Shown here: piece after piece, positions 58,739 through 64,000 of the stretch
Layout of the letters: the number at the start of each line of letters is the position of its first letter
How positions within the stretch are numbered: the first letter of the stretch is position 1
Source: GCA-2731375 sp964590195
GTDB lineage: Bacteria > Pseudomonadota > Alphaproteobacteria > GCA-2731375
NCBI GenBank assembly: GCA_964590195.1
Contig: CAZPWJ010000001.1
Location: 266,509-330,508 of the forward strand
Direction: 5' to 3'
DNA: 64,000 bases
Position numbers and translations under genes: made by a program
The notes under the pieces: model-generated
The model's input: the letters and a program-made list of their open reading frames with translations, nothing else
Told to the model about the DNA's origin: nothing
Databases searched by the model: none

Positions 58739-60772
58739 TCAGCTTTTTTGGGCCGCTAATTTCTCCTTGGCCATTTCGACCACGGCGTCCGCCGTAATGC
58801 CGAAATGTTTAAATAAATCTTTTGCCGGCGCCGAGGCGCCAAAGCCCGGCATGCCGATGAAGCCGCCGTTCTCGCCCACATAGCGGTCCCAGCCCATGGA
58901 AATGGCTGCCTCGATACCGATGCGCACAGTGCCAGGGCCTAGGATTTCCTGGCGATACCTTGCATCCTGCTCCTCGAACAGTTCCCAACAGGGCATGGAT
59001 ACCACCCTGGTGGCGATGCCGGCGCTTTGCAGATTGTTGCGCGCGGCCACGGCGATGGATACTTCAGAACCGGTCGCCAACAGGGTCACCGCCGCCTCGC
59101 CATCGGCCGCGACCAATTCGTAGGCGCCACGGGCGCAGGCATTGGCCTCCTGATACTCCAGCCGAACGGCGGGCAGGCCTTGCCGGCTCAGGACCATGGC
59201 CGAGGGGCTTTGCTTTTGCGCCAGGGCCATTTCCCAGCATTCCGCGGTTTCCATGGCGTCCGCCGGGCGAAAGACATAGAGGTTCGGCATGGCGCGCAGG
59301 GCCGCCATATGCTCGACCGGCTGATGGGTCGGGCCGTCCTCGCCCAGACCGATGGAATCGTGGGTCAGCACATAAACCGCCCGGCAGCCCATCAGGGCGG
59401 AAAGACGCATGGCACCCCGGCAATAATCGGAAAACACCATGAAGGTGCCGGCATAGGGGATGAAGCCGCCGTGCAGGGCCAATCCGTTCATGGCCGCCGC
59501 CATGGCATGCTCGCGCACGCCGTAATTAATGTAGCGGCCGGAAAAGTCTTCGGCGGAAACAAAACCAAGATCCGCCGTCAGGGTATTGTTGGAACCGGTC
59601 AGATCGGCGGAGCCGCCAACCATTTCCGGCACCTCGGCGTTGATCACTTCCAGGGCATGGCCCGATGCCGCCCGGGAGGCGACCTGGGGCTTGTCCTCGG
59701 CCAGCTTGCTACGATAGTCGGCCATTGCCTCGATGATGCTGGCCGGCAGATCACCGGCCATGGCGCGCTCGAAAGCGGCGCGGTCATCTTGTTCCATTGC
59801 CTCCAGGCGTTCGTCCCAGGCCGCCGAGGGTGCGGCACCACGGGCGCCGACCTCGTGCCAGGCGGCGGCCACATTATCCGGCACCTCGAACGGCGCGTGG
59901 GGCCAGCCCATGGCCTTGCGGGCGCCGGCGATTTCCTCGTCGCCAAGCGGGGCGCCATGGGCGCTTGAGGTGCCCGCCTTGGTCGGGGCACCGTGGCCGA
60001 TTTCCGTGCGCGCCGCGATCAGCGAGGGCCGATCACTTTGCCGTGCCGCTTCGATAGCGGCGGCGAGTGCCTCGGCATCATGGCCGTCGACACGGGCCAC
60101 GTCCCAGCCGTACGAGAGGAAGCGGGCGCATTGATCGTCGCTGACACTGAGCGAGGTCGCCCCGTCGATGGTAATTTCGTTGTCGTCAAACAACACGATC
60201 AGCTTGCCCAGGCCCAGATGGCCCGCCAGGGAGGCGGCTTCGTGGCTGACCCCTTCCATCAGGCAGCCGTCGCCGGCCAGGACATAGGTATAATGATCCA
60301 CCAAATCATCGCCGAAGCGGCTGGCCAGCATGCGTTCGCCGAGGGCCATGCCGACAGCGGTGGCCACGCCCTGACCCAGGGGGCCGGTGGTGGTTTCGAT
60401 ACCCGTGGCGGCGCCGAATTCCGGGTGCCCCGCGGTGCGGCTGTCAAGCTGGCGGAAATTGCGCAACTGCCCCATGTCCATATCGCCATAGCCGGTCAGG
60501 TGCAGCAGGCTGTATAGCAGCATGGAGCCGTGCCCGGCGGAGAGCACGAAACGGTCCCGGTCGGGCCAGTTCGGCTTGGCCGGATCGAATTTCAGAAACC
60601 GGGAAAACAATACCGTGGCCATGTCGGCGGCGCCCATGGGCATGCCCGGATGGCCCGAATTGGCGGCTTGAACGGCATCGGCGGCCAGGAAACGAATGGC
60701 ATTCGCCATTTCGCCATGGCCCGCGGCCTCTGATGCTACCACGGTATTGTTCGGGCTATCGGTCGGTGTCAT
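58739..60772 (-). CDS. tkt: Transketolase
   Basis: 677 residues. Thiamine-diphosphate-binding region GDGCLMEGVSHEAASLAGHL (GDG to N region), N-terminal ANSGHPGMPMGAADMATVLF and the pyrimidine domain with ALMGCRAVYVLTHDSIGLGE are typical. Links the pentose-phosphate pathway to glycolysis and the Calvin cycle. It is the first gene of the operon tkt-gap-pgk-unknown-fba-thiE-membrane protein. Confidence 0.96.
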   Translation of the reverse strand: MTPTDSPNNTVVASEAAGHGEMANAIRFLAADAVQAANSGHPGMPMGAADMATVLFSRFLKFDPAKPNWPDRDRFVLSAGHGSMLLYSLLHLTGYGDMDMGQLRNFRQLDSRTAGHPEFGAATGIETTTGPLGQGVATAVGMALGERMLASRFGDDLVDHYTYVLAGDGCLMEGVSHEAASLAGHLGLGKLIVLFDDNEITIDGATSLSVSDDQCARFLSYGWDVARVDGHDAEALAAAIEAARQSDRPSLIAARTEIGHGAPTKAGTSSAHGAPLGDEEIAGARKAMGWPHAPFEVPDNVAAAWHEVGARGAAPSAAWDERLEAMEQDDRAAFERAMAGDLPASIIEAMADYRSKLAEDKPQVASRAASGHALEVINAEVPEMVGGSADLTGSNNTLTADLGFVSAEDFSGRYINYGVREHAMAAAMNGLALHGGFIPYAGTFMVFSDYCRGAMRLSALMGCRAVYVLTHDSIGLGEDGPTHQPVEHMAALRAMPNLYVFRPADAMETAECWEMALAQKQSPSAMVLSRQGLPAVRLEYQEANACARGAYELVAADGEAAVTLLATGSEVSIAVAARNNLQSAGIATRVVSMPCWELFEEQDARYRQEILGPGTVRIGIEAAISMGWDRYVGENGGFIGMPGFGASAPAKDLFKHFGITADAVVEMAKEKLAAQKS

Positions 60773-61081
60773 ATGAAATCTCGAGATTGTGGTTGCATCC
60801 GATCAACAACAGCGCCTTTTGACTTCTGAAAACCGCATCTGATAGCCGGATTGACAAGCCTGGTGGACGGGCAAGCCGGGACGATTTCCACTGCTCCCGG
60901 GTCGGCGGCCAACATAGCCTTTCACCTTGCAAGGTCAACCGGGAATAAGCGGCAAATCACAAGCAATCTGAACTCTTGTCTTTCATTAGGGCACGGGCAG
61001 GTTGACGCGGAGGCAGGCCCGGCTTTACCCTGCGCCGGAAGGATTTGGTGCAAGCCTTTTTCAAACAAGACGGAATCGACA
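60773..61081. other. Divergent intergenic region between tkt and the DUF4164 gene
   Basis: No gene is seen in these 309 bases. It must contain the promoter of the tkt operon (minus) and of the DUF4164-zapA unit (plus). A TTGACA occurs at 60851-60856 on the + strand, but no convincing -10 follows at the right spacing. Possible open frames crossing it lack similarity. Confidence 0.4.
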
Positions 61082-61378
61082 ATGGCAGATGATGCTGGCG
61101 CGAAAGCAAGATTGGAAGCGGCCGTACAACGGCTGGAGTCGGCCTTGGGCCGCGTGGTCGAGCGCGACGGCGCGGGCGCGGAGGATATCGCCAAATTGCG
61201 CCAGGAACTGAATGGCCTCGATTCGCAACTAACGCAGGCCCGGGCCGAGCGCGACGGCTTGGCCGAGGAGTTGGCGGATGCGCGCGCCGAGGGCGCGGCC
61301 CTGCAAGAGGCGATGGATTCCGTATCCAGCCGCCTGGACAGCGCCATAAATTCGGTGCATGCGTTGCTGGACGAATAA
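61082..61378 (+). CDS. DUF4164-family coiled-coil protein
   Basis: 98 residues, almost entirely predicted coiled coil (ALGRVVERDGAGAEDIAKLR, LTQARAERDGLAEELADARA). Such small proteins are found directly upstream of zapA in alphaproteobacteria. A role in division through ZapA or FtsZ is plausible but not proven. ATG 61082 is chosen because everything upstream in frame lies in the non-coding spacer. Confidence 0.8.
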   Translation: MADDAGAKARLEAAVQRLESALGRVVERDGAGAEDIAKLRQELNGLDSQLTQARAERDGLAEELADARAEGAALQEAMDSVSSRLDSAINSVHALLDE

Positions 61379-61408
61379 TGCCGGACCAATAAAGTTGGAT
61401 GATAGGAA

Positions 61409-61726
61409 ATGGCGCAGGTCAATATTCAGATCAATGGCCGGGACTACCTGATCGCCTGTGAGGACGGTGAGGAAAAGCACCTGACGTTCCTGGCCGAATA
61501 TATCAACAGCCAGGTCGATGGCCTGGTGCAGAGTGTCGGCCAGGTTGGCGAGGCGCGGCTGTTGTTGATGGCCTCTCTGCTGGTCGCCGATGAATTGTCC
61601 GAGGCCAGCCAGGAACTGGATGCGCTCAAGGATGGCAAGGGTGCCGGTGGCGAGGCGGCTGGTTTGGATCTGGCAAAATTGAGCCAGCGCATCGAAGACG
61701 TTGCCGAGCGGCTGGAGAGCGCTTAA
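61409..61726 (+). CDS. zapA: Cell division protein ZapA
   Basis: 105 residues. The N-terminal globular part (VNIQINGRDYLIACEDGEEK then LTFLAEYINSQVDGL) and the C-terminal coiled coil match ZapA, which bundles FtsZ protofilaments. The DUF4164 gene lies just upstream and 6S RNA just downstream, a typical arrangement in this class. Confidence 0.9.
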   Translation: MAQVNIQINGRDYLIACEDGEEKHLTFLAEYINSQVDGLVQSVGQVGEARLLLMASLLVADELSEASQELDALKDGKGAGGEAAGLDLAKLSQRIEDVAERLESA

Positions 61727-61739
61727 ATAGGAGCTTCGG

Positions 61740-61900
61740 GCGGGTTCTGCCGGGTTCGCGAAAAACGGTTCCCTGGGCCAATACCGTTAGTAAGGGAGCT
61801 GCCTCTGTTGGGATCGTGGTCCCTTCATTGCGGCGCCCACCTGCGTGAGCAGGCCACAGCGGAGCAAGGTATTTCGACGGCTTGGCGGTCCCGTCCGTCC
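61740..61900 (+). ncRNA. ssrS: 6S RNA (ssrS), boundaries approximate
   Basis: The interval between zapA and the 5-formyltetrahydrofolate cyclo-ligase gene is the usual place for 6S RNA in proteobacteria. The sequence has no good open frame and shows complementary ends (TGCCGGG...GCGAAA near 61749 against TTTCGACGGC...GGCGG near 61872), a 5' TTCCCTGGG segment (61769-61777) and a 3' GGTCCCTTCATT segment typical of the RNA. It would fold into a long rod with a central bulge that mimics an open promoter for sigma-70 RNA polymerase. Exact ends need mapping. Confidence 0.75.
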
Positions 61901-61940
61901 CGAATTCAGATTACGATCATCAGATTACGATAAGGGGTCC

Positions 61941-62519
61941 ATGACCGCGCGAGACAAGGCAGCCGCCAGAAAACAGGCCCGAGCCCGGCGCGCCGCCATC
62001 GCCGAATCGACCCGGATTGACGCCGGCGCCCACGGGGCGGCTCATTTTCTTGCCTCGGTACCACTATCGGCAAATGCCATCGTTTCCGCCTACTGGCCCC
62101 TGGCGGATGAGTTCGACAGCCTGCCCCTTTTGCAGGCGTTAATTCAAGCCGGGCATCAGGTCGCCCTGCCCGTGGTCCAGGGCGCCGGCCAGCCGCTGTG
62201 TTTTCGCCGTTGGCGGCCCGGCGACGCCATGGCGGTCGGTTCCTTTGGCGTTTCCGAACCCTTGGCGGCGGCGGCGGAGATTATTCCCGATGTCGTTGTC
62301 ACGCCGTTTTTGGCGTACAATGATGCAGGCTATCGCCTGGGCTATGGTGGCGGCTATTATGACCGTACGCTACGGGCCTTGCGCCAGGCAAAGCGGGACG
62401 TGTTGGCGGTTGGTTTGGGTTTCGCCGCGCAGGAGATGCCAGCGCTGCCCCATGATGCGCATGACGAGCCCTTGGACTGGTTGGTCAATGAGCAAGGTGC
62501 GCAACGATTTGCGCGGTAG
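61941..62519 (+). CDS. 5-formyltetrahydrofolate cyclo-ligase
   Basis: 192 residues, also known as YgfA/Fau. Family motifs FLAYNDAGYRLGYGGGYYDR (substrate and Mg site) and VSAYWPLADEFDSLPLLQAL are present. Converts 5-formyl-THF to 5,10-methenyl-THF. AAGGGG lies six bases before ATG 61941. An upstream in-frame extension lies in the 6S RNA and is rejected. Confidence 0.92.
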   Translation: MTARDKAAARKQARARRAAIAESTRIDAGAHGAAHFLASVPLSANAIVSAYWPLADEFDSLPLLQALIQAGHQVALPVVQGAGQPLCFRRWRPGDAMAVGSFGVSEPLAAAAEIIPDVVVTPFLAYNDAGYRLGYGGGYYDRTLRALRQAKRDVLAVGLGFAAQEMPALPHDAHDEPLDWLVNEQGAQRFAR

Positions 62520-62550
62520 CCCGAAACAGGGGCTGTAAAGGAGTAATTGA

Positions 62551-63378
62551 GTGAAGCTACTTTATCTAGGCGATCTGGTCGGCCGCGCGGGACGCACGGC
62601 GGTGATTGAGAGCCTGCCGCAACTGCGCCAGGACTTGGATCTGGATTTCGTTATCGTCAATGGCGAGAATGCGGCCAACGGTTTCGGCATCACGCCAAAA
62701 ATCTGCGATCAGGTCTACGCCGCCGGCGCGGACGTCATCGTTCTGGGCAACCACGCCTGGGATGCCCGCGAGATTATCCCGCATATTGATGGCGAGCCGC
62801 GTCTGATCCGCCCCCTGAACCTGCCCAGCGGTACGCCGGGACGGGGCGCCAGCGTGTTCGAGGTGCCGGGCGGGCGCCGTATTCTGATCGTGCAGGTTTT
62901 GGGGCGGATTTTCATGGATCCGCTGGATGACCCCTTCGCCGCCGCCGCTGCGGCGTTACAGACACACACTCTGGGCGGCAGCGTCAATGCCATCTTTGTC
63001 GACATGCATGCCGAGGCGACCTCGGAAAAAATGGCTATCGGGCATTATCTGGACGGCAAGGTCAGTTGCGTATTCGGCACCCATACCCATGTGCCCACGG
63101 CGGATCATCAAATCCTGCCCGGCGGCACCGGATATATGAGCGATGTGGGGATGTGCGGCGACTATGATTCGGTGATCGGCATGGAAAAGGCGGAGCCGGT
63201 CCGCCGCTTTACCCGGAAAATGCCCGGCGCCCGTTTTGCCCCCGCGACGGGCGAGGCGACTGTCTGCGGTGTTTATCTGGAAATCGATGACGCCACGGGT
63301 TTGACGACATATCTGGCGCCATTGCGCCAGGGCGGCCGCTTGGGTTCCGCCTGGCCGCTGCCGGGCGCGAACGAATAG
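62551..63378 (+). CDS. ymdB: YmdB-family metallophosphoesterase
   Basis: 275-residue dinuclear-metal phosphoesterase. Metal ligands are in LLYLGDLVGRAGR (Asp), VNGENAANGFGI (Asn/Glu), VIVLGNHAWDAREI (Asn-His) and GTHTHVPTADHQILPGGTGY (His). In Bacillus, YmdB hydrolyses cyclic nucleotides and acts in stress and motility decisions. GTG start with AAAGGAG nine bases upstream. Together with PgpH and two cyclases it adds to the nucleotide-signalling genes of this window. Confidence 0.92.
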   Translation: MKLLYLGDLVGRAGRTAVIESLPQLRQDLDLDFVIVNGENAANGFGITPKICDQVYAAGADVIVLGNHAWDAREIIPHIDGEPRLIRPLNLPSGTPGRGASVFEVPGGRRILIVQVLGRIFMDPLDDPFAAAAAALQTHTLGGSVNAIFVDMHAEATSEKMAIGHYLDGKVSCVFGTHTHVPTADHQILPGGTGYMSDVGMCGDYDSVIGMEKAEPVRRFTRKMPGARFAPATGEATVCGVYLEIDDATGLTTYLAPLRQGGRLGSAWPLPGANE

Positions 63379-63388
63379 CTGGCAGGTC

Positions 63389-63613
63389 CTAGGCTTCGCC
63401 GGTCTGCGCCGCCAGATCCTTGGTCAAATCGGTGCAGCGTTCGGCGACATATTGCAAACGCCGCGCGGCAGTGGATTCGTCCGTCGGCGCCTCGACGATG
63501 GACAAGGCGACATCAAGGGCAAAGATACCGGCCTGGGTCGTGGCGGCGGCCTGTTCCTGCCGATTGCCGCCCACGGGCAGCGCCAGACGGTCTAGTGATT
63601 CGGAATTCGACAC
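63389..63613 (-). CDS. Small uncharacterised acidic protein
   Basis: 74 residues, not recognised. It has AATTQAGIFALDVALSIVEA and STAARRLQYVAERCTDLTKD, with a likely pair of helices. GTG 63613 is preceded by GGAGGG with a nine-base spacer, a better start than the in-frame ATG at 63643. It is convergent with ymdB (ten bases apart) and divergent from the yebC-family gene. Confidence 0.6.
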   Translation of the reverse strand: MSNSESLDRLALPVGGNRQEQAAATTQAGIFALDVALSIVEAPTDESTAARRLQYVAERCTDLTKDLAAQTGEA

Positions 63614-63643
63614 GGTGAAAATCCCTCCGTTTGGATCTTGCAA

Positions 63644-63911
63644 ATGACGTCAGTACAATCTGCGCTCACACTGTTAACAAAGCCTTACCAAGGGCGGCAT
63701 TAATACGGGCGCAAGGGCGGCGGCGAAACGGTATTTTTCCTTCGCCCTAATGTTGCCATATTGGCCGTTTATGGGTATGTGCTGCGCGCGACCACAATAT
63801 CTGGTAAATTTTTTAGTGATTCGTGCGCCCCGTGGGGAGCTGCGTTTTTCGGATGCGGCAAGCAGTGGTTTTGGCGCGGGCGGCACGTAAGATTAGGGTG
63901 ATTTGACGACC
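63644..63911. other. Upstream region of the yebC-family gene
   Basis: No gene is recognised in these 268 bases. The stretch lies between divergent genes and must contain their promoters. An AT-rich segment around 63735-63815 is the likeliest promoter position, but no boxes are assigned. Confidence 0.35.
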
Positions 63912-64000
63912 ATGGCAGGCCATTCACAATTTAAGAATATCATGCACCGCAAGGGCGCCCAGGACGCCAAGCGGTCGAAAGTTTTTACCAAGCTGATCCG
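63912..64000 (+). CDS. YebC/PmpR-family protein, N-terminal fragment
   Basis: The first 29 codons are present before the window ends. MAGHSQFKNIMHRKGAQDAK followed by RSKVFTKLIR is the start of YebC/TACO1-type proteins, which act as translational activators or DNA-binding regulators. In alphaproteobacteria this gene usually precedes ruvC-ruvA-ruvB, which would lie just outside. Confidence 0.9.
   Translation, partial: MAGHSQFKNIMHRKGAQDAKRSKVFTKLI

Noticed and set aside
60851..60856. TTGACA as a promoter for the DUF4164-zapA unit
   Set aside because: No acceptable -10 box at 16-18 bases. Too weak to annotate as a promoter.

Overview
The window looks like a chromosomal segment of an alphaproteobacterium, most likely a member of the Rhodospirillales or a near relative. 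The evidence is the gene order (fur, miaB, phoH, ybeY, corC, lnt, an XRE regulator, metK, trmB, rimP, nusA, ylxR, infB, rbfA, truB, rpsO, pnp), a MucR-type regulator, a Fur lacking the CxxC pair, a GC-rich coding style with frequent GTG and TTG starts, and a 6S RNA between zapA and the 5-FCL gene. No phylogeny was run, so the family level is inference.

Bases 1-22400 are the housekeeping block, nearly all on the + strand. It holds tRNA and rRNA maturation (miaB, trmB, truB, ybeY, rimP, rbfA), envelope (lnt, corC), the transcription/translation core (nusA, infB, rpsO) and RNA turnover (pnp), closed by a strong rho-independent terminator. Three things stand out here: a 7TM-HD (PgpH-type) phosphodiesterase between phoH and ybeY, a metK leader with a pseudoknot-like fold and an explicit anti-Shine-Dalgarno stem, and two copies of a structured intergenic repeat.

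Bases 22400-44600 are an accessory region of single genes and small operons. They include a CaiB/BaiF CoA-transferase, an orphan receiver, an old-yellow-enzyme oxidoreductase, an ornithine-cyclodeaminase-like protein, two class III nucleotide cyclases (one beside a periplasmic cupredoxin), a DHA2 exporter, a HAD dehalogenase-like protein, a DUF2946-PCu(A)C copper unit, GST, TauD, enoyl-CoA hydratase, SDR, UbiX, EamA and acyl-CoA-dehydrogenase-like proteins. Within it, 33436-35604 (possibly to 35861) is a compact minus-strand cluster of proteins I do not recognise, including two tandem paralogues. It is the best candidate in the window for an undescribed module.

Bases 44649-53891 form a coherent catabolic locus. 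A divergent GntR/FCD regulator of DgoR type faces an operon encoding a Tat-type binding protein, LivH, LivM, LivG, LivF, an ABC-like ATPase without a signature motif, an SDR and an IlvD/Edd sugar-acid dehydratase. The arrangement suggests uptake and breakdown of an aldonate-type sugar acid through a transporter of the branched-chain amino-acid (HAAT) class.

Bases 53895-60772 are a central-carbon operon on the minus strand (tkt, gap, pgk, an unknown protein, class I fba, thiE, a small membrane protein). Bases 61082-64000 carry a DUF4164 coiled-coil protein, zapA, 6S RNA, 5-formyltetrahydrofolate cyclo-ligase, ymdB and the start of a YebC-family gene. No tRNA, rRNA operon, CRISPR array, prophage or insertion sequence was recognised.
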